Below are positions 49,201 to 59,591 of a DNA stretch of 64,000 nucleotides, piece by piece. Position 1 is the first letter of the stretch. Each line of letters begins with the position of its first letter. This stretch comes from Siniperca chuatsi (Eukaryota; Chordata; Actinopteri; Centrarchiformes; Sinipercidae). The stretch spans positions 13,052,175 through 13,116,174 of the forward strand of contig NC_058046.1 in the NCBI RefSeq assembly GCF_020085105.1. Reading direction: 5' to 3'. The notes under the pieces were generated by a model. That model saw nothing but the letters and a program-made list of their open reading frames with translations. It made no database searches and was not told the origin of the DNA. The position numbers were made by a program, and so were the translations under genes.

Positions 49201-52200
49201 AGTACTGGAACGTATCAGATTTCATAGCCATCCTCCTCTTCCTGGCTGGACTGGCAATGCGTTGGCATGCTAATCCCTACCGGATGGCAGGACGCATCAG
49301 TTACTGTCTGGACATCATCTTCTGGTTCGTCAGGGTGATGGATCTGCTGGCTGTCAATCAGCACGCTGGCCCTTACCTCACCATGATCACTAAGATGGTA
49401 GGTAGAGATAGAGTGTACACTACTTGTTGGAGAGGAAGAAAGTATAGAAGCATTTTTTTAAGTCACCCCTCTCTCCTCTCTCTGTGTCTGCTCAGACCAG
49501 TAACATGTTCTTCATAGTGGTGATGATGGCAATAGTGCTGCTGAGCTTCGGGGTGTCCAGGAAGGCCATCCTGTCGCCAGATGAGGAGCCGTCCTGGAGC
49601 CTAGCTCGAGACGTAGTCTTCCAGCCCTACTGGATGATCTATGGAGAGGTCTACGCAACGGAGATAGATCGTTAGTGGTTCAATAGAAAGATACTCATTA
49701 ACCAATGTGTTGATTTGAAGCAGTAGAATGTAACCTTGATGACTTTGGTGTTGCCTTGAGTTTCTTAGTGGTTGTGCTTAACGACTGCCACAAGGTCAAC
49801 TTGCCACTTGTCCTTTGCCACATGAGAAGACACACATTCAGATCAGGTGATGTAAAACGTTAAAAGCAAAGTGAATCATGGGACTGGAGGAAAATCCAGG
49901 TTTAGTTAATTCAGTCAGTCAGTCAGTCTCACCTCATTGCAAATAATGTTCGCTTGACTCACCTTTGTATTACAATGTGTGTTATTAATTGTAGGCTAAA
50001 GGTGAATGGGGTGATTATCCTCATTGTTTCAGGACTCACTAACTTTAACTAATGCGGCAGTTGATGCTGCATGTGTACAACATATACTGTAGATGTCAAG
50101 GGACTGTAAAGTTTTGGTATAAACGACTAAAGCAATTCCAAGTAAATTGTTTTTCTGTATTTAGTTGAGGCTCTGTCTTTATGCCATCCTGCACATTAGG
50201 TGCCAAATCATGCCCTTGATCAAAATTTAGAATGATATATTAAAGATGCTGTATGCGACAGTAACTGCCACATGTCTCACTAGAGCACCAGCATCTCAGA
50301 CCAAAACAAATGGGTGCTACAGCCCACCAGACTCCATTGAAAAAAACTGTAATTTTACCTCACAAATCATCGTAAAACACACTTCATTCAAACTGGACAG
50401 AAACAAAATAAAACTCACCAAAACCATCTTTGTTAGTCTTTCCACTGTTCCAGCTATCACCAACTCTGGAAATAAACCTTTAATTCACTGAGTCAGATGT
50501 GAAAAGGCAGGTGCAAAACGAGCAGCAATGGTTGCAACATAATCCTTAGGGACAAATGTGCCCATCAAAGTACATCCACTGAAAGTGCTTGTTTTTGCCA
50601 CACTTTTAAGTGTCTGACAACATTATGGAAAGGATCGCTACAGAGCTAGACCTTTTTGTTAAAGAGTAAGATCCTTTTCATTTAACCAGAAACAGCCGTT
50701 ATATTGCTCTTGCTCACCACCAGACTCCATTGATAAATGGTTTGGTCAAAATAAATCCTTTTTTCAACAGTTGCACAGGGAGGGACTCACATGCACTCAC
50801 TTGCACTAACTAACGTGCGGACGGAACGGCTACCAAAACAAAGAACAGAGAAGCTTGGATGACAACACAGTAGGAAGGAGTGTGACGTCATTCTCTGCTC
50901 AGCCATTACTGCACTATATCTTTACATAGCAAATAGTTGTTTGCTGCTATATTAATGTTCAAAATCTCGTATACAGAACCTTTAAAGAAACATGTCTGCA
51001 TTCCGGCCCTAAAGTATTTGTGACATTGGTAAATGAGTTCATATAACTCATATTTACAAGATGTAAAAGACCCTTGACATTTTACAGTGTTTTCCCACTG
51101 TTAATGAAGGTATTGATTTCCACTAGTGTAAGGTCTGTGTGTGTGTTTGTGTGTGTTAACAGCATGTGATGACGGTCATCCATGTCCTCCTGCTTCCTTT
51201 CTTACGGGATTCCTCCAGGCTGTCTATATGTTCTTCCAGTATATCATCATGGTCAACATACTCATTGCATTTTTTAAGTAAGCATATTTATAAAATAATT
51301 TGTAAATTACATTTTTACAGTGCAGGACCCCCAATAAAGACTACTTTTATTTAAATTAATGTTGTCTTCTCAATAACAGCAACATCTACTTTGACATGGC
51401 ATCAACATCCAATAAGCTGTGGAAGTACAACCGTTATCGCTACATAATGACCTATCAGGAGAGGCCGTGGCTGCCTCCGCCCCTTATCCTCCTCAGTCAC
51501 ATGGCCCTAGGTTTGAGAGCCATCTACAAGAGATGTAGTGGGGATGCTGAGCGGGAGGAGAGAGGCTCTGGACTTAGTGAGTACCGCAGTGTGTATGTGT
51601 GTGGATGGAAAACTAGTTTAGCAGTTATCTGTATGCATCTTACAAGTCAGTTCACAGCATGTGTCTTGTAATAAAGTCACTTATCCTGTCTTTACCAGAG
51701 CTCTACCTGGGCCATGAGGATCGTAAGAGGCTCCATGAGTTTGAGGAGAAATGTGTGCAGGCCTACTTCCATGAGAAGAGTGAAGGTCTCCACAGCAGTC
51801 AAATTAACAGGATCAGAGCCACAGCTGAGAGGTTGGATTGATATTCTAATTTATTTCTATAAACCAATTGTGTAAGATTTAAACGAAAGGAATGAAAGGG
51901 ACCCTTCTCAATTTGTGTTATCCGAGAGGATGCCCCTCCAGCTCTTGTGTGTTCCTACTGCACCGTGGCCTATTTCCTCTCCTGCAAAATCATACTGGCC
52001 TTTTGGATTTGTTTCACTTGGGTCCTTGCACAGGATGATGTCAGTGTAGACATTTCAGAGTCAATGCTTACATAAATAGTGAGTTTGGATAGACACATGA
52101 AGTACTGAGGGCTCTATATGATGTAGCGGAGAATGATGTCTTAAAAACTAAAGATATATGTGCTCTGTTGCCCTGCACAAGTTGGTTTTGGTGTAGTGTA

Positions 52201-55200
52201 CTAAAGTGGTTCTAGTTTCTAGAGTAAGAGGGAGGTCAAACATCTGTGTCCAGTGCCAAAAGCAATACATTCTTCCTACTATAACACCCAAAATGGCTCC
52301 CTCTTTCTTCATATTTTCCCGTCATTATCATGGTATTTTGATAATGCGGGTAATAGATAATGAGGTATTTAAGTTGATGTCAGTCCTCAGATGACAGCTG
52401 ATTCTCAGTGAACTCATATGGCTGTTCAAAAAGGGCCCTTTTTTCTGACTCAGATAAATCATAGATAAGTGAAATGCATGTGAATAGTAATATCATTCAT
52501 GTTAAGAGTTTTTTTAAGAAAAAATATCTTACTTTGCAATTGTCTTTTCTCAGATTCTTTGGTAAGAAGAGTAGACATAAATGTGATTTACATTGTCCCA
52601 CAATCTAGCGAGTATGTATTCCTGTCCTACTAACACTGGCTTCACTCCTCTGTGTATGTTTGCTTGACGACACAATCGCTTATTTTACATGTGACATACA
52701 TAATTATACAAAATGTCATCGCTGTGTAAAGTCTCCTGTCAGTGGCTTTAAAAAGTCAGTCACATTGTGACATTGGTATGAGCTTATAGTTGACTGCGCT
52801 GACTATTTTTGTCAAATGTTTTTTTTTTGTTCCACTAGAGCAGAGGAGATGTGCATGATGGTAGGGGAGGTCTCAGAGAAGGTCAACTTTATTCAGGACA
52901 GCCTGTCAGAGTTGGACTGTCAGCTAGGTCAACTCCAGGACTTTTCGGCGCTGGCCGTGGACACCCTCACTCTGCTCTCTGCTTCTGACAGCCTACACCA
53001 GGAGGAAGCACGCCTGGCTCAATGTCGACCCATCACAGCGTCCCGGCACATCCTCCCTCACAGCTGGACCCTCCCGCACAGAAGTGGAGCAGACTGTGAT
53101 GTACTTAATATGCGGCGAGTGATGGCCAAGTCGTGTAAAAGTACTCCACCTTCATGTAGACTGGCATCACAGGAGTGCCATGTTGGAGTCAGGGGGGGCA
53201 GGGGAGGAAGACAAGGACATACTGAGGAGGGAGTCGAAGGAGCAAAGGAGGTATGTACTGTTTTCTTTAAATGCTATCGTTTCATAATGATAGCTGAAAA
53301 TGAAGAATGAGGATGTCACAAACCTGACCTCAACCTTTGAGGGGAGCCAAGCAAAAGGAGAATTTTCTTACAGTCACTCATCATCATTTTAATACCTAGC
53401 ACTGTCTTCTCAGCTTTTTAACAAAATAACTACCACATAATAACTAATTACTTCTACAGTAAAATAAAATATTTAGTTTAACACTAATTTTTCCCCCCCA
53501 GGATTCACAGTCTGCTACTGTTGACCATCCCAGTGAGAATTGGCTGGGAGTTTCTAGACCTGCGTCCCATGCTTCCCTTTCACACTTTTATGGAGGTGGA
53601 GTTAATCTCGGTGGTTTCAGGGATCAGACACCCTGTCAGTCCTGTGGACCGTCCCGCTGTGGGTCTCCTCTTTCTCCCAGATGCTTGGAGTCACCACATC
53701 ATAAACTCTGGACAGGTGACCCATACCTGTATCCCAGTCAGGAGGAAACATCCATGGAAGAGGAGGAAGAAGAAGATGAAGAAGAAGAGCAAGAGGAGGA
53801 TAGGGCACAGGAACAGCTGTCTAATATAGAAGTATCCAGAGCCTCTAGCAATGCTGTCCTTCTGTCTGACCCCAGAGACATCTCTGAGGGTTTGGTAAAT
53901 CCTGCCTTTTCTCAGGATTATAGCCAACCAAGGTCTCGGTCCAGACCTTCCAGCCAATGGGGAAGACCTGTGAAATCCCCCAGGTGGGCATGTCTGTCCA
54001 GAGACCGTCCCTACGGCCACTGCAGGTCTCTGTCATCCAGCGTGGAGAATATGACTTTTTTTGGGGCACCCCTCAGTCCAATGAGGGGATCATTTCCTTC
54101 TCTGAACGAACCAATGACCAAAGAGAGTTTGTCTGATGGGAGAAATTTCAGGGACGACACATTGCTACGATACAGCAGGAGCAGAGGTATTGTGGTTTGT
54201 AATGCAGGGGTTAGAAAACATAATTATTCATTACAAGTTGATGGTTTAAAAGAAAAGAATATGGATTAGCTCATAAATCTTCATGCTAAACATACAGTGT
54301 ATGCCAATCTAAGACATGGATTATTCAGATGTGCAGCATTCCTTTTCTCCATGTCCTGCATGTACTGAATTTACTTTTGTTTATGCATGCAGCCACACTT
54401 TCTAACAGATGATGTGTGTTTTTGTTTCTGCAGAGTGGTCCAAGTCCTCTGACTTCACTCAAATCTTAGACAAGAGAGGCAAAATCCAGAACAGGAAGAC
54501 TGTGAAGATACAAGAGAGCAGTCCAGATACTGTAATGTGGCACAAAATGTGTTCTTCAGAGCATACTATCGTAGAAAAGGTTTCAGTCGTAGTCATCTGG
54601 ACACTGTTTTCAGAATCAAGACATTTCGGCTCCCATCCGGAAGTCATTCTCAATTGACTTCGGATGGGAGCCGAAATGTCTTGATTCTGAAAACAGTGTC
54701 CAGATGACTACGACTGAAACCTTTTCTACGATAGAACACTCCTGGACGAATGAGGGACTACACCGTCTTTTTTCAGAGCATACTGTTGAGATTTACTTTA
54801 TTCATGACAATTGAACTTTCTCCATGATGGTTCAGTAATGCACTGAATATTGCATGGATCATATCACTGAAACCCAGCTAATTGTTTTGTTTTATTTTCT
54901 GTGACTCTTGCCTAACCATGCAGTCCCATTTGTCTGATGCCTGCTGGAGAAGGTGCCGGAGATTGAGAGGAGAACCTACATGTTGGTCGGCTTCAACCAG
55001 CCTCAGTCAGCTCAGTAAGGACCTACAGTCCGATTTAAATTAAGATTTAGCACATATTAGTAATTATTAATACTGTAAGCATACGCCACACCATTGAACC
55101 TGAATGCACAGTGGCATAAGATGGAGCATGACAAGGTGGAGAATGAGAGGATGATAAAGAGCCTGTTTGGCCTTTCTGAATGTATTATGTAGTCAACCTA

Positions 55201-56791
55201 GCGTATAAAAAAAGAAACAAGAAAGACCTAACAAAATGTGCAATGTATAAGTTACTTAAAATGTAAGTTTTGTTAAGATCTGAGTATTGAAAATATCAAT
55301 ATTGTTTCAGATTTTGAACCAATGGATTTGTTGCAGAAGCAAGTGTTTTCCCATCAGGTAAATTGTAGTAATATACTGTAGTAATTGGAAATATTGAGAA
55401 AATATGAGATATATTGAGTGTTTAATATGTTTGTGAGATGGGTCTGATTATCTTTGCATTGACCATCAGGATGTGTGGAGTCCTACTCATTCAGCATGGA
55501 ACAGCTGGGCCAGATCCATGAGCCGTAGATCTTCGTAAGTCTGCCTTTCTTTTGGTCTCTCATAATATCTGTGAATTTCAAAACTCTTGAGGATTGTAAT
55601 AATTACATCAGATTTTTTTCTCTATGTCTCTGTTGCAGTTTACAGAGTGGGATTGCCCCAGAAGGTATTTCTGAACATATCGTTTGGAAACATTTCCTTT
55701 AAAATGTGTTTATACAGATCGATATTGTGAGATTTAGTTTTTGTATTTAATTTCCCTTTGTTTTGCTTGCTGCAGCGAAGAGCTCCTCATTCCAGTCCAC
55801 TGAAAATTTGTATCCGCACTATTCAGGTATTAAGACTGTATGCAGAAAATTAAGTTTGATTAATTGGGGCTATCAACATTTTTGGTGCACTTGATCCCAA
55901 AAGCTTTTTCTACCAGTAATCATCCACTGTGCATCTGATTTTCTGGGATTCCTTGAGTTATTATACTTTAGCCCTTGTGTAGTTTTGACTGTGTTGTGTT
56001 TGTGTGTTAACAGCCATGGAGAGAAACAATTTGATGAGACTGGCGCACACCATTCCCTTCACTCCTGTTTCCATTCTGGGTAACTTTTTTGTTTGGGGTC
56101 ACAGTTACCTTATTTCATGTTTAATACTGTAGTTTTGCTTAGCAAAATATATCTCTTGAATTTCTCTCCATCTCTTTCAATGCATTTCATTTACTGATTT
56201 CCTCATTCTCTGCAGGAGGTGAAGAGGTGAGCATCTACTCTCTGGAGGAAGTGCCCTCTGATGCTGACCCTGAATCCAGCACAGTCTCCTCCTGGTCGTC
56301 ACGAGGCTTTTCTGCCATGCTGCAGCCCCTCTCCAGTGAAGAGGGGTCTCTGGATGGGGGTCTCCGGCGGGGCTGCAGGGTGCTGTGTACCTGGGCAGAA
56401 CGGGACATGCTCAGACCTGGTCTGGTATACGTGGTCAAAGCCTTTAGGCCGGAGGTGGTTCGTGCCTGGCAGAGGTACTTCCATGGTAGCACGGCACTGC
56501 AGCTTTGTTTAAGGGTAAGTGTACCAACTATAAAGTGCACATAGGCAGATAAACACTGAATAGTTGCTGATGACATTTCTAGGAGCCGAAGGGCATGGCC
56601 AGAAAGCTAAATTGCACCTATTTAGTTACATATTTACAATTTCAAATGTTCTTTTTTTAGCTTCCTATAGTTTTAACTTTATGATCAACCTGTGTTTGAC
56701 ATCCCTGAAGGAGATCCAGCAGCAGAGAGCAGCCCAGAAGATGATGCAAGTGTTCAATCAGGTCAAACCTGATGATATGCACCACTCACCA

Positions 56792-56828
<37 letters not shown>

Positions 56829-58800
56829 TCTCTTGTATGTGTCTGTGTATGTACTAATTGTCTTTTCTCTCCACCAGGTTTCTAGATGTATTGCTGGTTC
56901 TCTGGCATTCGAATGGCCAGTGGCTGACTATCGAGAGGAACATGTCTGGCGACTTCAGGAAGTACAACAACAACACAGGAGAAGAGATCACCCCCTGCTG
57001 TTCACTGGAAGAAATGTTGCTAGCGTTCTCCCACTGGACATATGAGTACTCAGGCAGAGAGCTTCTGGTGCTCGATATACAAGGTAAATTCCTTTACACA
57101 CATGTGAGTTGTTGAGTTTGTATCTACCTATGTGTCTTTCTTTCTTTATTTATGTGTTCTTTTCTTGACAGGAGTAGGAGAGGCACTGACTGACCCAACA
57201 GTCATTATGGCAGACGATCAGAGGTACAGTAACTGGCTACACATTAAGGTTATTAATGACATCTGGTTTCAGAAATCTTCAAATGGTCTCAAATATATAT
57301 TGTTAAAACATGTAAAACCTTATTCTGACTCTGTCGTAGTGGTAGCAGGGGTGAGATGCTTTTTGGTCCTGATAACCTTGGAGATGCTGCCATCAACGGT
57401 TTCCTTCAGAAACACTCTTGCGGTGCCTGCTGTAGAAGACTGGGCCTAGCAGGTCAGTCTCATTCTAAGTCTAAATTCCTTTTTTTTGTACTTTGTCTAA
57501 AAATGTTTTGATATTGAGACAATGACAATTACTGTTAATTAACATACACTTATACATTCTGGATTAATGTACCATGGATAAAATTGTTTCATGTTTGGCT
57601 AAAATAAAAAAATGTGTGAGACAGAAAAACGAGGCAGAAATGCACCTATAAAATCTCTTTTATTTTTTTTCTTCCTACAACAAAATGTCTACAAAAGCGA
57701 TAAAATATAGAATTTAACAAAAATCACTTCAGACCTTCACATTGTATATACATGTCAAAGGAGGCCTCAGTAAGGGCCCTGCATAGCTCTGAACTTCAAC
57801 CCATTCTGATCCATCAAATGTGGGTGTTTGTGGCTTTCTTTAATGCAAATGAATGCACACACACACACACACACACTCTTCCATTCTCATGTGAAAATAA
57901 AAAATCTACAGCAGAGCTCATGGATTTATAGCAGAGTCAGAGAAATGCTCAGTATTCCTGTGTATGTGTGAGCGAAAGAGAAGGGGTGAGAGAGAATGTG
58001 TGCATGTTTACATTGTTAAAATACTTGAAGGATACAGTTTTTTGTGATTTACATTCCTTAGCGTATACATAGGATTTTTTCATTCAGTCATTATTATGTT
58101 TTTTTCTGGTACACATGTGTATATGGAATGATGTATTCGTATGTCACCTCTGTGTCGTCACTCAGGAGGCCAACATTGGCTCTGAGATAAATCCCCAACA
58201 ACTTCAAATGAAGACAACACACACCAACAGCCAGCTAATTAAGCCACGAGTGTTCGTTTATTTCTATAACAACAGTAGTGTTTGAGGCATGGGGGTGGGC
58301 CCTGCTTTGTGCGTTGTGCTCCACGGCCTTTGATTACATATTAATCATGTCTTTGTGCTGGCGATGTGCTGCTGAGACATTAGCTTTGATTAGCTATTAA
58401 TTAACGTCTCTGGGTAGACACGATACCGGCATCTAGAGGATAATTGCTCGGAAAGAAACTGTGCTCAAAAACAAACAAGCCCGGCAAACAAACACACAAA
58501 CACAAACATTCAGACACAGTTGTTTTGATATTTCAAAGGTGCGTTGTGTTTCCTCTTTCTCTTCTTGTGTCCTCTCCAAGATTTCTTCAACAAATCAAAC
58601 CAAATTATTCATGCTGGATGCGTGGACTTCCTCCCAGGCCTGTCAGTATTCTCTTTCTTGTGGTAATGACTGTGTTATTGGAGCGACATGTCGCTAACTG
58701 ATGTTTCTGTTGTTCAGATTTAAGGAGGTATCCGGACAGCTGCGAGAACAGCAGCGAGGAAGAACCGACGTCGGTGAAAGAAGAACAGGAGGACGATTAA
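39979..58800 (+). CDS. trpm6: TRPM6 Mg2+ channel with alpha-kinase
   Basis: TRPM6 is a Mg2+/Ca2+-permeable cation channel fused to an atypical alpha-kinase. In vertebrates it drives epithelial Mg2+ uptake, often with TRPM7. I modelled 40 exons whose lengths sum to 5919 bases, exactly 1973 codons, giving 1972 residues (human 2022). The start is [19 protein letters not shown] alone ends exon 1, and exon 2 begins at 41525. Order: TRPM homology regions, six membrane segments with pore, TRP box, coiled coil, long variable linker, alpha-kinase, short acidic tail. Sub-regions and exon coordinates are given in the next entries. TRPM6 rather than TRPM7 because of the block [14 protein letters not shown] and the neighbours carnmt1, C9orf40 and rorb. 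Confidence 0.95.
43216..43254. repeat. (GT)n microsatellite in trpm6 intron 5
   Basis: About 19 GT units, 27 bases beyond the exon 5 donor at 43189. Confidence 0.95.
43996..44042. repeat. (GT)n microsatellite at trpm6 exon 7 donor
   Basis: About 23 GT units. They begin six bases into the intron, directly after the donor GTGAGTT at 43990, so the repeat abuts the 5' splice site. Confidence 0.95.
46249..46280. repeat. (TG)n microsatellite replacing a polypyrimidine tract
   Basis: About 15 TG units lie 11 bases before the trpm6 exon 14 acceptor (gtgagtag, then acttctc at 46292), where a pyrimidine tract would be expected. Confidence 0.95.
48226..51576 (+). other. trpm6: trpm6 exons 18-24: channel domain and TRP box
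   Basis: Exons: 48226-48378, 48512-48667, 48817-48945, 49146-49397, 49496-49670, 51163-51277 and 51380-51576. S1 is [21 protein letters not shown]2 [16 protein letters not shown]5 [18 protein letters not shown], and S6 [15 protein letters not shown]. The pore loop reads [15 protein letters not shown]. Its two Glu (about 1028 and 1033) align with human TRPM6 E1024 and E1029, which set divalent selectivity, so a conducting channel is expected. The TRP box region is [20 protein letters not shown]. Exon 22 ends at a weak donor (agatc, then GTTAGT) before an unusually long 1.5-kb intron that holds a transposon copy. Confidence 0.92.
50240..50985. mobile_element. TTAA-flanked MITE-like element in trpm6 intron 22
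   Basis: The left end reads TTAA-AGATGCTGTATGCGA and the right end, reverse-complemented, reads TTAA-AGGTTCTGTATACGA: 12 of 15 inner bases match and both ends carry TTAA. A TTAA target is the hallmark of piggyBac-type transposition. There is no transposase frame in the 746 bp. A phrase 'ccaccagactccattga' occurs twice inside, near 50324 and 50717. The ends look like a repeat common in teleosts. It is intronic, in trpm6's longest coding intron. Confidence 0.6.
51699..56079 (+). other. trpm6: trpm6 exons 25-34: coiled coil and variable linker
   Basis: Exons: 51699-51831, 52839-53250, 53502-54186, 54434-54531, 54924-55014, 55311-55357, 55470-55534, 55639-55664, 55776-55826 and 56014-56079. Exon 25 ([20 protein letters not shown]) and the start of exon 26 ([20 protein letters not shown], then [19 protein letters not shown]) form the tetramerising coiled-coil region. 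Exon 27, the largest, encodes ~228 residues of Ser/Pro/Arg-rich sequence that includes a run of ~20 mostly Glu/Asp residues ([16 protein letters not shown]). Relatives are autophosphorylated in this linker. Exon 34 gives [19 protein letters not shown], the segment through which TRPM6/7 kinase domains dimerise. Linker residues are poorly conserved, so small exons here rest on phase agreement. Confidence 0.85.
54555..54784. mobile_element. Fold-back insertion with 13-bp target duplication
   Basis: TTCAGAGCATACT occurs at 54555-54567 and 54772-54784, bracketing about 204 bp. Inside, 54567-54645 and 54656-54733 are inverted copies of each other, identical except for one extra base, around a 10-base loop (attctcaatt). 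A 38-base unpaired tail follows, ending in T-runs. A duplication this long points to target-primed insertion by a retroelement enzyme rather than a cut-and-paste transposase. The phrase cggatgggagccgaaa recalls, from memory, the 3' ends of teleost GIY-YIG-type retroelements. It lies in trpm6 intron 28. Arm identity implies a recent origin. Confidence 0.7.
56216..57452 (+). other. trpm6: trpm6 exons 35-39: alpha-kinase domain
   Basis: Exons: 56216-56514, 56711-56793, 56878-57083, 57172-57223 and 57349-57452. The atypical Ser/Thr kinase looks intact. The ATP-binding Lys is in [13 protein letters not shown] (about residue 1772). [16 protein letters not shown] and [20 protein letters not shown] are conserved, with the zinc-ligand His in [15 protein letters not shown] carries the catalytic Asp, and [12 protein letters not shown] keeps the His and two Cys aligned to the TRPM7 zinc ligands. 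One neighbouring His of human is Ser here, but that position is not a ligand. Exon 36 ends exactly where a (GT)n microsatellite starts. Confidence 0.93.
56794..56824. repeat. (GT)n microsatellite forming the exon 36 donor
   Basis: About 15 GT units start at the first intron base after the exon 36 end (accaag, then GTGTGT). The repeat itself provides the 5' splice site. The intron is only 84 bp. Confidence 0.95.
57487..57942. repeat. Duplicated two-way poly(A) block, copy A
   Basis: Copy A lies in the last trpm6 intron. It has AATAAA on the plus strand at 57603-57608 and AATAAA on the minus strand at 57659-57664, each followed on its own strand by A/T-rich sequence, and a (CA)n run at 57856-57875. 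Most of it recurs at 59151-59652 with only scattered differences and a microsatellite length change. Confidence 0.85.
57943..58717. other. Distal part of trpm6 last intron, possible regulatory element
   Basis: Around 58230-58440 there are several homeodomain-type TAAT cores (agctaattaagcc, acatattaatcatg, gctattaattaacg) in a stretch without simple repeats. This composition is typical of conserved non-coding elements near developmental genes, and rorb ends nearby. Whether it is conserved cannot be judged from one genome. Confidence 0.3.
58718..58800 (+). other. trpm6: trpm6 exon 40: C-terminal tail
   Basis: After a 1265-bp intron the acceptor tgttcag precedes [20 protein letters not shown], then an acidic end and a stop at 58798-58800. 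Human TRPM6 and TRPM7 have PDLKR at the same point, so this is the true last exon. The tail is shorter than in human (27 residues). The phase (1 base plus 2) agrees with exon 39. Confidence 0.9.
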
Positions 58801-59540
58801 ACCGGGATGTAACCTTTGACCCAGGAAGTAGGGAGAAAAAAGACACGCGTAATTTTACCATCACATGTACCGAGACATGTCTGCCTGAACACTCACACAT
58901 ATGTTCTCACAAAATACTGTCTTGGTGTCGCGTCAGCCCTGATTCCTTTGCAGTGGAAACAGGGTGATAGAAGAGTGATTTCTTATCATGAGCTGTGACT
59001 GGACACTAGAGATTTAATTACTGTAATTTGTACAGAGGATGCTAATATATTCTTTCAATACATTAAGTAAATATGTATTTCATGAATCATAATAGGAAAT
59101 ACAGTAATAACATACTGCTTTTTCAAGACTTCACAAAAGTCTAAAAAATTTTTGTACTTTGTCTATAAATGTTTTGATATTGAGACAATGACAATTACTG
59201 TTAATTAACATACACATATACATTATGGATTAATGTACCATGGATAAAATAGTTTCATGTTTGGCTAAAATAAAAAAAATGTAACAATGTGTATGTGTGA
59301 GACAGAAAAACGAGGCAGAAATGCACCCATAAAATTTCTTTTATTTTTTTTCTTCCCACAACAAAATGTCTACAAAAGCGATAAAATATAGAATTTAACA
59401 AAAATCACTTCAGACCTTCACATTGTATATACATGTCAAAGGAGGACTCAGTAAGGGCCCTGCATAGCTCTGAACTTCAACCCATTCTGATCCATCAAAT
59501 GTGGGTGTTTGTGGCTTCTCTTTAATGCAAATTAATGCAT

Positions 59541-59591
<51 letters not shown>

